A program made the position numbers and the translations under genes. Below, in pieces: positions 8,187 to 15,375 of a DNA stretch of 17,195 bases. Under the pieces are notes generated by a model. The model had not been told where the DNA came from. It made no database searches and saw only the letters and a program-made list of their open reading frames with translations. The DNA is taken from assembly GCA_900551435.1 (NCBI GenBank), contig URVW01000050.1, positions 1 to 17,195 of the forward strand, written 5' to 3'. Numbering within the stretch: position 1 is the stretch's first letter; every line of letters begins with the position of its first letter. This stretch comes from an uncultured Faecalibacterium sp. (GTDB lineage Bacteria; Bacillota; Clostridia; Oscillospirales; Ruminococcaceae).

Positions 8187-8242
8187 GCAGCAAAAGCCCC
8201 CTCGCCGCTTCCGGATGGAACCCGGAATGCCGCAAGGGGGCC
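8187..8242 (-). terminator. Terminator of the atp operon
   Basis: Read on the minus strand, a long stem closes with GCCCCCT/AGGGGGC and an inner CCGGAA/TTCCGG arm, with a few mismatches between. TTTTGCTGC follows. It lies about 35 bp after the atpC stop and before the SpoIID-like gene, so the two operons are probably separate units. Confidence 0.85.
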
Positions 8243-8275
8243 TTCGTTTGGAGAATTTTATAAGGAAGATAAAAC

Positions 8276-8683
8276 CTAACGCTTGTATTTTGCCGCTGTC
8301 TGCAGACGCTGCATCGCGCGGTCGAGAGCGATCTTGCTCTGGTAATACTCGTGCATGCTCTGCTTGTGCTGCAGACGCTCTTCGGCGCGGATGCGGGCCG
8401 CTTCGGCACGGTTGCGGTCGATGTCCTCGGGGCGCTCTGCGCTGTCCACCAGCAGCAGAACGAAGGTCGGGGTCACCTCAGCGATGCCGTCACCGACCAG
8501 AACGTTCCGCGTTTCGCCGTTGACGGTGAACTGCAGCATTCCCATGTGCAGGGCCACCAGCACCGGGCTGTGGCCGGCCTGAACGCCGTACACACCGTCG
8601 CCGGTGGGCAGGGTCAGGCTCTCGCAGTCGCCCTGATAGAATTCACCGCTGGAAGCCGTGATGTTCAGCATGAACTTTTGCAT
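8276..8683 (-). CDS. atpC: F1 ATP synthase epsilon subunit
   Basis: This 135-residue cytoplasmic subunit of the central stalk has the normal length. An N-terminal beta-sandwich (about 1-84, with PTGDGVYGVQAGHSPVL) is followed by a two-helix C-terminal domain. IDRNRA (88-93) matches the I(L/D)DxxRA ATP-binding motif known from bacillus epsilon subunits, where bound ATP favours the non-inhibitory folded state. It is the last gene of the operon. Its ATG shares one base with the atpD stop (TGATG), indicating translational coupling. An intrinsic terminator follows. Confidence 0.96.
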   Translation of the reverse strand: MQKFMLNITASSGEFYQGDCESLTLPTGDGVYGVQAGHSPVLVALHMGMLQFTVNGETRNVLVGDGIAEVTPTFVLLLVDSAERPEDIDRNRAEAARIRAEERLQHKQSMHEYYQSKIALDRAMQRLQTAAKYKR

Positions 8684-10095
8684 CAGACTGCACCGCCCTT
8701 TTCCTCCGCGAGCTTATCCGCTGCCTTTTTGCGGGCCTCGTCGAGCGTGCCCACGTTGAAGAATGCCCACTCCGGCAGGTCGTCGCACTGGCCGTCCACG
8801 ATGGCGGCAAAGCCCTTGACGGTCTCGGCCAGCGGGACGTATTTTCCGGGCAGACCGGTGAAGTTCTCGGCCACAGAGAAGGGCTGGGACAGGAACTTCT
8901 GAATCTTGCGGGCGCGGGTGACGGTCAGCTTGTCCTCTTCGCTCAGCTCGTCCATGCCGAGGATGGCGATGATGTCCTGCAGCTCCTGATAGCGCTGCAG
9001 CGTTGCCTGGACCTTGCGGGCCACGCGGTAGTGCTCCTCGCCCACGATGTCAGCTTCGAGGATGCGGCTGGTGGATGCCAGCGGGTCCACAGCGGGATAG
9101 ATGCCCTGCTCGACGATCTTACGGCTCAGAACGGTCGTTGCGTCCAGATGGGCGAAGGTGGTGGCCGGAGCGGGGTCGGTCAGGTCGTCGGCGGGGACGT
9201 AGACAGCCTGAACCGAGGTGATGGAGCCGTCGCGGGTGGAGGTGATGCGCTCCTGCAGAGCGCCCAGCTCGTTGGCCAGCGTAGGCTGATAGCCGACCGC
9301 CGAAGGCATCCGGCCCATCAGAGCGGAGACTTCGGAACCTGCCTGCACGAAACGGAAGATGTTATCGATGAAGAGCAGGACGTCCTTGTGGGTCTCCTCG
9401 CGGAAGTATTCCGCCATGGTCAGGCCGGTCTCCGCGACGCGCATACGCGCTCCGGGAGGCTCGTTCATCTGACCAAAGACCAGCGCGGTCTTGTTCAGAA
9501 CACCGGATGCGTTCATCTCGCCCCAAAGGTCGCAGCCCTCGCGGGAGCGCTCGCCGACGCCGGTGAAGATGGAGTAGCCGCCGTGCTCGGTGGCCACGTT
9601 GTGGATCAGCTCCTGGATCAGGACGGTCTTGCCGACACCGGCGCCGCCGAACAGGCCGATCTTGCCGCCCTTGGCGTACGGAGCCAGTAGGTCGATGACC
9701 TTAATGCCCGTTTCCAGGATCTCAGTTGCGGGTTTCTGCTCTGCAAAGCTGGGAGCCTTGCGGTGGATGGGCCAGTGGGGCAGGTCGTCCACCGGGCCTT
9801 TGCCATCGATGGGGCGGCCCAGCGGGTCGAACATGCGGCCCAGCGTGCCCTCACCAACGGGGGCGTTCAGGCCGTGGCCGGTGGCGGTGACCACCATTCC
9901 CTTGCCAAGACCCTCGCTGGCAGAAAGCATGATGCAGCGCACGGTCGTCTCGTTGACATGCTGCGCCACTTCCATCGTGCGCTCGGTTCCCTCGGCGGTC
10001 ACCGTCAGCGCTTCCTGCAGGGCAGGCAGCTTGCCCTCGGTGAACTTGACATCCACCACGGGGCCAGCTACACGAATAATAGTTCCCTGTATCAT
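8683..10095 (-). CDS. atpD: F1 ATP synthase beta subunit (catalytic)
   Basis: This 470-residue protein has the usual length and carries the catalytic nucleotide sites. It has Walker A GGAGVGKT (150-157), the catalytic region GERSREG (181-187), LFIDNIFRF (241-249, Walker B) and the DELSEED lever that touches gamma (382-388). The start chosen is the ATG at 10095, with AAAGG (10102-10106) 6-7 nt upstream, giving MIQGTIIRVAGPVVDV, the standard beta N-terminus. The open frame continues through the repeat element upstream but encodes nothing recognisable there. It is overlapped by atpC. Confidence 0.98.
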   Translation of the reverse strand: MIQGTIIRVAGPVVDVKFTEGKLPALQEALTVTAEGTERTMEVAQHVNETTVRCIMLSASEGLGKGMVVTATGHGLNAPVGEGTLGRMFDPLGRPIDGKGPVDDLPHWPIHRKAPSFAEQKPATEILETGIKVIDLLAPYAKGGKIGLFGGAGVGKTVLIQELIHNVATEHGGYSIFTGVGERSREGCDLWGEMNASGVLNKTALVFGQMNEPPGARMRVAETGLTMAEYFREETHKDVLLFIDNIFRFVQAGSEVSALMGRMPSAVGYQPTLANELGALQERITSTRDGSITSVQAVYVPADDLTDPAPATTFAHLDATTVLSRKIVEQGIYPAVDPLASTSRILEADIVGEEHYRVARKVQATLQRYQELQDIIAILGMDELSEEDKLTVTRARKIQKFLSQPFSVAENFTGLPGKYVPLAETVKGFAAIVDGQCDDLPEWAFFNVGTLDEARKKAADKLAEEKGGAV

Positions 10096-10120
10096 ACGAT
10101 TGCCTTTCATAAAATGTGTA

Positions 10121-10253
10121 AACCTCTCAGTCGGGCTTACGCCCGCCAGCTCCCCTAACAGGGGAGCCTCTGGCGTATCCATCAAGCTGCACCCGACTGC
10201 CAAAGCCTCCCCTATCAGGGGAGGTGGCATTGCGCAGCAATGACGGAGAGGTT
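10121..10253. repeat. Hairpin repeat element inserted between atpG and atpD
   Basis: The ends are inverted: AACCTCTCAGTC at the left and GACGGAGAGGTT at the right. Inside are four perfect hairpins: GGGC/GCCC (10133-10144), GCTCCCC/GGGGAGC, CCTCCCC/GGGGAGG and CATTGC/GCAATG (10228-10242). CAGTCGGG (10128-10135) also pairs with CCCGACTG (10192-10199). The end sequences and CTCCCC/GGGGAG hairpins match the element at 4477-4821. The right end supplies the TAA stop codon of atpG. It is probably a non-autonomous mobile or REP-like repeat; no transposase is present. Confidence 0.75.
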
Positions 10254-11136
10254 ATTCGTTATTCTGTACCGCCGCTGCGCCGCCGATGATCTCGGTGATC
10301 TCCTGCGTGATGGAGCCTTGGCGGGTGCGGTTATACTCGAGCTGAAGCTCGCGGATCATATCATTTGCGCTCTTGGTGGCCGAATCCATGGCGGTCATGC
10401 GGGCGCTCTGCTCAGCGCAGAAGCTCTCGGTCATGGCACCGAAGATCATGCCGTGCATATAAATGGGCGCGGTCTGCTCGAACACGGTCCATGCGTCCGG
10501 GAACAGTTCCACCTCGCCGCGGGGGTCGCCCAGACCTTTGGGGGCGGACTGCAGATGGTCGCGGTCCAGCGGAAGCAGACGCACCATGACCGGCTCACTG
10601 GTCAGGGCGTTCTGGATCTTGGTGTAGATGAGGTAGATCTCATCCAGTTTGCCGGACTTGAAGTCATCGATGGCATCCACCGTGATGTCACGGGCACGCT
10701 GCAGCGTGGGAGCGGTCGCGCCGTACTGAAATTCCTCGACAAGGCGGGGGTCCTTGTGGAGCAGGGCGCGGTAGCCGGTCTGGCCGATGACATAGAACCG
10801 GGCATTGGGGTCCTCGCCGCACTGTTCCTTCAGGAACTTCAGCAGGTTCTGATTATACGCACCGGCCATGCCCTTGTCTGCGGTCAGGACGACATAGGCA
10901 CGCTTGGGGTTCTCCACATCGCGCTCGTGGAAGAACGGGTGCACCGGCTCGTCCGGCAGATGGGGCACGACACGGGAAATGGTGTCGCGCATTCGGGTGA
11001 AATACGGCAGAACGTTCTGGTAGTTCTGGCGTGCCTTGCGGAGCTTGGAGGAGGAGATCAGGTACATGGCATTCGTGATCTTCATGGTATCCTGAATGCT
11101 CTCGATCCGCTCCTTGAGCAGCTTACTGGACGGCAT
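10252..11136 (-). CDS. atpG: F1 ATP synthase gamma subunit (rotor shaft)
   Basis: This is a 294-residue protein. The N-terminal helix SKLLKERIESIQDTMKITNAM and the C-terminal helix ending QEITEIIGGAAAV form the coiled-coil shaft that turns inside the alpha3beta3 ring. The Rossmann-like middle includes VVLTADKGMAGAYN. The start is the ATG at 11136, because GGGAGG lies 8-9 nt upstream; an in-frame ATG at 11154 would include that ribosome site. The start overlaps the end of atpA by 14 nt, which implies coupling. The final residues AVQNNE extend slightly past the usual end, and the stop is formed by the edge of the repeat. Confidence 0.96.
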   Translation of the reverse strand: MPSSKLLKERIESIQDTMKITNAMYLISSSKLRKARQNYQNVLPYFTRMRDTISRVVPHLPDEPVHPFFHERDVENPKRAYVVLTADKGMAGAYNQNLLKFLKEQCGEDPNARFYVIGQTGYRALLHKDPRLVEEFQYGATAPTLQRARDITVDAIDDFKSGKLDEIYLIYTKIQNALTSEPVMVRLLPLDRDHLQSAPKGLGDPRGEVELFPDAWTVFEQTAPIYMHGMIFGAMTESFCAEQSARMTAMDSATKSANDMIRELQLEYNRTRQGSITQEITEIIGGAAAVQNNE

Positions 11137-12877
11137 GGCTCTCCCCTCCCGCATAGGCCTTCCACGCGGTCAGGATGGTATCCACCTGTTCCGGCGTGAT
11201 CTTGCCGGTGGAAGTGATGGCATCCATCGTGCCGGAGACATCGGCGTGGAACGAACGCACAAAGGCGGCCGTCTTGGCGCGCTGTTCGGCGAGCGGGATC
11301 TCGTCCAGCATTCCGTGGGATGCCAGCGTCAGGATGACGACCTGCTCTGCATCGGACTTGGGCTGACAGAGCGGCTGCTTGAGCATCTCGGTCAGTGCCT
11401 TGCCGTGTTCCAGCTGGCGGCGGGTCTCCGCGTCCAGATCGGAACTGAACTGCGCGAAGGACTCCATATCCTTGTACTGTGCCAGCTCGATGCGCAGGTT
11501 CGCGTTGGCCTTCTTCATGGCCTTGGTCTGGGCAGCGCCGCCGACACGGGACACCGACAGGCCGACATTGACGGCGGGACGGTTGCCCGCGTTGAACAGA
11601 GCGCTCTCGAGGAAGATCTGGCCATCGGTGATGGAAATGACGTTGGTGGGGATGTACGCCGAAACGTCGCCCGCCTGCGTCTCCACGATGGGCAGCGCGG
11701 TGATGGAACCGCCGCCCAGATCGTCGCGCATCCGGCAGGAGCGCTCCAGCAGACGGGAGTGCAGATAGAACACGTCGCCGGGATAGGCTTCACGGCCCGG
11801 AGAACGGCGCAGCAGCAGGGAGATGGCACGATAGGCCACCGCGTGCTTGGACAGGTCATCGTAGACGATCAGGACACTCTTGCCCTTGTCCATGAAGTAC
11901 TCGGCCAGTGCCGTACCGGCATAGGGCGCGATGTACTGCAGCGGTGCGCTGTCGGAAGCGGTCGCTGCCACGATGGTGGTGTAGCTCATTGCGCCGTGCT
12001 TTTTCAGGTCCTCGGCCACGCGGGCGATGGAGGAAGCCTTCTGGCCGATGGCGACATAGATGCAGAGCACGCCGGTATCCTTCTGGTTCAGGATGGCGTC
12101 GGTGGCGATGGAGGTCTTGCCGGTCTGGCGGTCGCCGATGATCAGCTCACGCTGGCCGCGGCCAATGGGGAACATCGAGTCGATGGCGAGGATGCCGGTG
12201 TGAAGGGGGGTATCCACGCTCTGACGCTCCAGAATGCCGGGAGCCTGTTTCTCGATGGGGTTGTAGCCCTCGGATTCGATGGGGCCTTTGCCGTCGATCG
12301 GCTCGCCCAGCGGGTCGATGACGCGGCCAAGGAACTTTTCGCCCACCGGGATACCCGCGCGCTTGCCGCTGCGGGTCACCAGCGTGCCGACGCCGACGCT
12401 CTCTGCGCCGTCGAACAGCATGATGCCCAGACGGCCCGGTTCCACGCTCTCGACCATGCCCTTTGCACCATTCTCGAAGGTGACGATCTCGCCGTAAACG
12501 GCGCGGTCCATGCCCTCCACCTGCACGATGCCGTCGGCGGAAGAGATGACCACACCGCCCTCGGCAGAGGTCTGTGCGGGCTTGTAGTCCTCGATGCGGG
12601 TCTTGAGGGTCGCCAGAGAGGGCTTGCCGGCCATCATCTGGTCCAGCTGGTGACGGCCGGAGTTATCGAACATCCGGTCGCCGACCTGCAGGACATAGCC
12701 GGACAGCAGGCTTTCATCGACGGCCACGTTCAGGATGACTTCGGTGGCGTCGTAGAGCTTTTTCACCTCGTTTTTGATGCGGGTGATGTCCTCTTCGCGG
12801 GGCTGACGGGCACAGCGCAGATCGGCCTTGACGATGCGGTTTTCGTTGAAAAACTCACGGCTGAATTCAGTTGCCAT
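11123..12877 (-). CDS. atpA: F1 ATP synthase alpha subunit fused to a delta C-terminal domain
   Basis: This is a 584-residue protein, about 80 longer than normal alpha. Residues about 12-82 match the C-terminal domain of delta (AtpH): ITRIKNEVKKL, then VILNVAVDESLLSGYVLQVGDRMFD and RHQLDQM. From residue 85 the alpha N-terminal helix begins (LATLKTRIEDY), then GVVISSADGIVQVEG. The full alpha body follows with Walker A GDRQTGKT (248-255), VYDDLSKHAVAYR and the arginine-finger region VSRVGGAAQ. The frame is uninterrupted with almost no linker. No separate atpH or delta N-terminal domain is encoded. The start is the ATG at 12877 or the GTG at 12886, which has GGAG 7 nt upstream; both overlap atpF. 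The fused domain probably links alpha to the b stalk. Confidence 0.93.
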   Translation of the reverse strand: MATEFSREFFNENRIVKADLRCARQPREEDITRIKNEVKKLYDATEVILNVAVDESLLSGYVLQVGDRMFDNSGRHQLDQMMAGKPSLATLKTRIEDYKPAQTSAEGGVVISSADGIVQVEGMDRAVYGEIVTFENGAKGMVESVEPGRLGIMLFDGAESVGVGTLVTRSGKRAGIPVGEKFLGRVIDPLGEPIDGKGPIESEGYNPIEKQAPGILERQSVDTPLHTGILAIDSMFPIGRGQRELIIGDRQTGKTSIATDAILNQKDTGVLCIYVAIGQKASSIARVAEDLKKHGAMSYTTIVAATASDSAPLQYIAPYAGTALAEYFMDKGKSVLIVYDDLSKHAVAYRAISLLLRRSPGREAYPGDVFYLHSRLLERSCRMRDDLGGGSITALPIVETQAGDVSAYIPTNVISITDGQIFLESALFNAGNRPAVNVGLSVSRVGGAAQTKAMKKANANLRIELAQYKDMESFAQFSSDLDAETRRQLEHGKALTEMLKQPLCQPKSDAEQVVILTLASHGMLDEIPLAEQRAKTAAFVRSFHADVSGTMDAITSTGKITPEQVDTILTAWKAYAGGESHAVQ

Positions 12878-13358
12878 GGCCAGCACCTGCTTTCTCCAAC
12901 AGATCGTCCAGCAGACGGGCGTCGTCCTGTGCGGTCAGGTTCCGCTCCAGCAGCTTCTCGCACATGGCGCGGGCCAGAGCCGTGGTCTGTGCATCGGCTT
13001 CGCGCAGCTTGTGCTGACGCTCTGCCTCGGCAGCAGCTTTGCCCTCGGCCACGATGGCGTCGGCCTGTTTCTGGGCGTCCGCCAGCAGCTGCTGCTTTTC
13101 CTTTTCAGCCTGCTGCTCATATGCCTCGCGGCGGGCAGCGGCTTCGTTGTCCACATTGCGCAGTTTATCCTGTGCGCTGGTCAGGGCCGTGGCAGCTTCC
13201 TGCTTGGAAGTCTCAGCGGCAGCAAGGGCGTCGTCTACCTGCTTCTGGCGCTCTGCGATGATGTCCATGACAGGCTTGTACAGGAACTTGCGCAGCAGCA
13301 AAAACAGAACCAGAACGTTGACGACCGTCCACAGAAGGTTCAGATTCAGTGTCAGCAT
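12867..13358 (-). CDS. atpF: Fo ATP synthase b subunit (stator stalk)
   Basis: This is a 163-residue protein. One N-terminal membrane helix (about 6-26, NLLWTVVNVLVLFLLL) is followed by RKFLYKPVMDIIAERQ and a long charged coiled coil rich in Ala, Glu, Lys and Gln. This is the standard b architecture and length, with no delta domain fused to its end (unlike the b-delta fusion of mycobacteria). The ATG at 13358 has GGAGG 8 nt upstream. The end overlaps the start of the delta-alpha gene by 11-20 nt, so the two products that should contact each other are translationally coupled. Confidence 0.95.
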   Translation of the reverse strand: MLTLNLNLLWTVVNVLVLFLLLRKFLYKPVMDIIAERQKQVDDALAAAETSKQEAATALTSAQDKLRNVDNEAAARREAYEQQAEKEKQQLLADAQKQADAIVAEGKAAAEAERQHKLREADAQTTALARAMCEKLLERNLTAQDDARLLDDLLEKAGAGHGN

Positions 13359-13375
13359 TCGTCATGCCTCCGTTA

Positions 13376-13600
13376 TCAACCCAGGAACAGGATGATCAGC
13401 AGGGCAACGACGAAACCGAAAATGGCAGTACCTTCGGCCAGAGCAGCGCCCAGCAGAAGGTTGGTCTGGATCTTGCCGGAAGCTTCCGGCTGGCGGCTGA
13501 TGGCCTCCGTTGCCTTACCGGTCGCGATGCCGATGCCGATGCCGCCGCCAATACCAGTCAGCGCTGCGATGCCAGCGCCCAGAGCTACGAGTCCGTTCAT
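13376..13600 (-). CDS. atpE: Fo ATP synthase c subunit (rotor ring)
   Basis: This 74-residue hairpin has two membrane helices around the polar loop SRQPEASGKIQ. The first helix has a dense glycine motif (GIGGGIGIGIATG, 16-28). The ion-binding carboxylate is Glu56 in ALAEGTAIFG. The Na+ signature (Gln in helix 1, Ser/Thr directly after the Glu) is absent: Ile23 and Gly57 take those places, which predicts H+ coupling. The ATG at 13600 is chosen for AAAGGAG 9 nt upstream and for the correct family length; the upstream extension of the open frame is not c-like. The 118-bp gap from atpB contains stable hairpins. Confidence 0.96.
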   Translation of the reverse strand: MNGLVALGAGIAALTGIGGGIGIGIATGKATEAISRQPEASGKIQTNLLLGAALAEGTAIFGFVVALLIILFLG

Positions 13601-13690
13601 AATTTTTATCTCCTTTGTAATATCGATTCTCCGTCCGCTTCGCGTTCCGTTCCCCTGAAAGAGGAGCCGGATGCGCGGACTTTCTGTTCC

Positions 13691-13710
13691 GCAGAGCTTG
13701 GACGCTCTGC
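13691..13710 (-). other. Intercistronic hairpin between atpB and atpE
   Basis: A perfect 7-bp stem (GCAGAGC/GCTCTGC) with a 6-nt loop lies just after the atpB stop. A second wide stem (GTCCGC 13633-13638 with GCGGAC 13675-13680) lies closer to atpE. Neither is followed by a T run. They may set an RNA processing or stability boundary ahead of the c gene, whose product is needed in many copies. Confidence 0.45.
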
Positions 13711-13718
13711 ATTCTTGC

Positions 13719-14402
13719 TTACTCTTCGTCCCCAAGGCTCTCCTTCATAAACAGAGAAGTCAGGAACACAAACACATACGTCTGGATCAGACCATCGAAC
13801 AGGTCAAAATACAGGCTGAAGATCGCGGGGACGAACACCGGGACCACGAGCTTGATCAGCTCCATGATGACGAACGCGCCCAGCACGTTGCCGAACAGTC
13901 GCATACACAAGCTGGTCGGACGGATGGCGATCTCCAAAATATTCATAGGGGTCATGATCGGCGTGGGAGCCGCCAGACTCTTGAGGAAACCAACTCCGCC
14001 GCGCGCACGGATGCCGGAATATTCGATGAGCACGATGCTCATCAGGGCCAGAGCTGCGGTGACGTTCAGGTCCTTCGTGGGGGGCTTGATGCCAAACACA
14101 CCGATGAGGTTGGAGCATGCGATATACAGCGCAACGCTCATCAGATAAGGCACATACCGCTTGCCTTTTTCGCCCAGCAGCCCGCAGAAGAAATCGTTGA
14201 GGAAGGTCACGGCTGTTTCCAGAATGGCCTGACGCTTGGTGATGTGATCGACCCGCAGATTCCGCGTCAGCAGGATCGAGCCAAGCACCAGAAATGCCAT
14301 GATGCCCCAGCTGACCACGACCGATTCCGGGATCTGAAGCCCGAACACTGAGATCATCTCAACGTTCAGCTCTTCTTTCAAAGCAGCAGTCAACGCATTC
14401 AT
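13719..14402 (-). CDS. atpB: Fo ATP synthase a subunit (ion channel)
   Basis: This 227-residue membrane protein has five to six predicted helices. The essential stator arginine is Arg168 in SLCMRLFGN, and other typical stretches are PPTKDLNVTAALAL and the C-terminal QTYVFVFLTSLF. It forms the half-channels that pass ions to the c ring. The ATG at 14402 is the first gene of the operon. AAGGAG is 14 nt upstream, a longer gap than for the other atp genes, so initiation may be weaker. No atpI-like gene precedes it. Confidence 0.96.
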   Translation of the reverse strand: MNALTAALKEELNVEMISVFGLQIPESVVVSWGIMAFLVLGSILLTRNLRVDHITKRQAILETAVTFLNDFFCGLLGEKGKRYVPYLMSVALYIACSNLIGVFGIKPPTKDLNVTAALALMSIVLIEYSGIRARGGVGFLKSLAAPTPIMTPMNILEIAIRPTSLCMRLFGNVLGAFVIMELIKLVVPVFVPAIFSLYFDLFDGLIQTYVFVFLTSLFMKESLGDEE

Positions 14403-14464
14403 TTCTTTTGCTCTATCTCCTTTCCTTGTTATCGTTTGATTCGAAAAAAGCAGCCTGTCAGCGA

Positions 14465-14512
14465 GAAAAAAGGCGGGAGATGAAACATCCTCGTTTCAAG
14501 TCCTCCCTGCCT
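14465..14512 (-). terminator. Intrinsic terminator in the atp leader (possible attenuator)
   Basis: On the minus strand GGCAGGGAG pairs with CTCCCGCC, with a GAAAC/GTTTC inner pairing. A run of six T follows. It lies between the only good promoter candidate and atpB, and no promoter-like sequence is seen between it and the gene. It may regulate read-through into the operon. Confidence 0.6.
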
Positions 14513-14543
14513 TTCCGCGTTCTGGGCGCTTTTTACGTCAGGT

Positions 14544-14572
14544 ATCATAGCACGATTGTGCCGAATTTTGTA
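14544..14572 (-). promoter_or_regulatory. Candidate atp operon promoter (extended -10)
   Basis: On the minus strand TGCTATGAT gives an extended -10 (TG-n-TATGAT, box at 14544-14549). The -35 position (TACAAA) is weak. A second candidate further upstream, TTGATT with an 18-bp spacer and TATAAG, lies at 14665-14694. The rest of the 460-bp gap between atpB and the DUF2798 gene is AT-rich and has no gene. Confidence 0.45.
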
Positions 14573-14640
14573 GCCCCCGGACCAACATTCTACATTTTGT
14601 TATGTTCCATTTCACCGGCCGAGGAGAAATGTTGTGCATC

Positions 14641-14698
14641 TTGTGCAAATATCTTAATCATTCTTATACTTTCTGCACAATTTCTTAATCAATTCTTA
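14641..14698. repeat. Two imperfect 25-bp direct repeats upstream of atp
   Basis: Both copies share CTTAATCA (14653-14660 and 14684-14691) and TTCTTA (14661-14666 and 14693-14698), with a period of 31-32 bp. TTGTGCA half-sites lie at 14632 and 14641 and an inverted TGCACAA at 14674. The spacing, about three helical turns, fits binding sites for a regulator on one DNA face. Confidence 0.4.
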
Positions 14699-14732
14699 GT
14701 TTTTCGCTCCGTTTTTGGGGCAAAATCGGAGG

Positions 14733-14768
14733 AAAACCGGCATATTATTCACTATTTGTATAGCCGGT
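14733..14768 (-). terminator. Weak terminator after the DUF2798 gene
   Basis: ACCGGC (14736-14741) pairs with GCCGGT (14763-14768), extended by an ATA/TAT pairing. On the minus strand it is followed by only four T, so termination may be partial and some transcription may continue toward atp. Confidence 0.4.
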
Positions 14769-14864
14769 ATATCAAATTTATATAGCCATACTGCCTGTGA
14801 TTCAACCGCTTTTTCGCGCTGTGATACCCGCCTTTTATAATGGTAATACAGATTTAATATGGCG

Positions 14865-15323
14865 TTACCGCTTCTCGCCGCGGCGGAACAGCAGCCGGAA
14901 GATGGCGCGGGACAGCGGGCCGCAATAGAACATCTGCCAGCACAGCGCCATCGGGAAGTTACAGCCGAAGGTATGCACCCACATGCCGAAGCTCGGCTCC
15001 TTGAACAGCACGGTCGCCACAAGGCTCATGATGGGGCACATGATGCAGACGATCATCAGCGAGATGGCGTAGGTGATGAACTGCGGCCGGTCCGTCGGCT
15101 GCATGAAGGTGAAGGCCAGCCGGGTCGCCAGCTTTTCCACCACGAAAAATTCCAGCACGAAGGCCACCGGGACCATGATGGGCATTTCATGCAGCGCCAT
15201 CACAAAGGTCGCGTTGGTCACGCCGCCTGTGTTCAGAGCCACGTTGTAAACGATCATGCCATAGACCATGATCGCGGCCATGACGATGGTAAAAACGATT
15301 TTTTCCAGCAAAGTTTTCGGCAT
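14865..15323 (-). CDS. DUF2798-family membrane protein
   Basis: This 152-residue protein has four predicted membrane helices arranged as two related halves. The first half, MPKTLLEKIVFTIVMAAIMVYGMIVYN, is the family-typical opening, and the second holds FITYAISLMIVCIMCPIMSLVATVLF. DUF2798 proteins have no established function. The start is the ATG at 15323, with AAAGGAG 9 nt upstream; the open frame extends further but lacks the family pattern. The gene stands alone, with its own leader and terminator, just upstream of the atp operon. No functional link to ATP synthase is shown. Confidence 0.85.
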   Translation of the reverse strand: MPKTLLEKIVFTIVMAAIMVYGMIVYNVALNTGGVTNATFVMALHEMPIMVPVAFVLEFFVVEKLATRLAFTFMQPTDRPQFITYAISLMIVCIMCPIMSLVATVLFKEPSFGMWVHTFGCNFPMALCWQMFYCGPLSRAIFRLLFRRGEKR

Positions 15324-15375
15324 AGTTTTGAACTCCTTTAGTTGTCTGTCGTGGAAAACGTTCACCGCGCCCAAA

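Noticed and set aside
10096..10230. N-terminal extension of atpD through the repeat element
   Set aside because: The translated extension is repeat-derived, and the ATG at 10095 has its own ribosome site and the standard beta N-terminus.
11096..13261. Long plus-strand frame of 721 codons opposite the atp genes
   Set aside because: It is antisense to well-conserved atpA and atpF and reflects high-GC codon bias.
14408..14785. Plus-strand frame of 125 codons upstream of atp
   Set aside because: It runs through the leader hairpin and AT-rich repeats, has no ribosome site and shows no recognisable domain.
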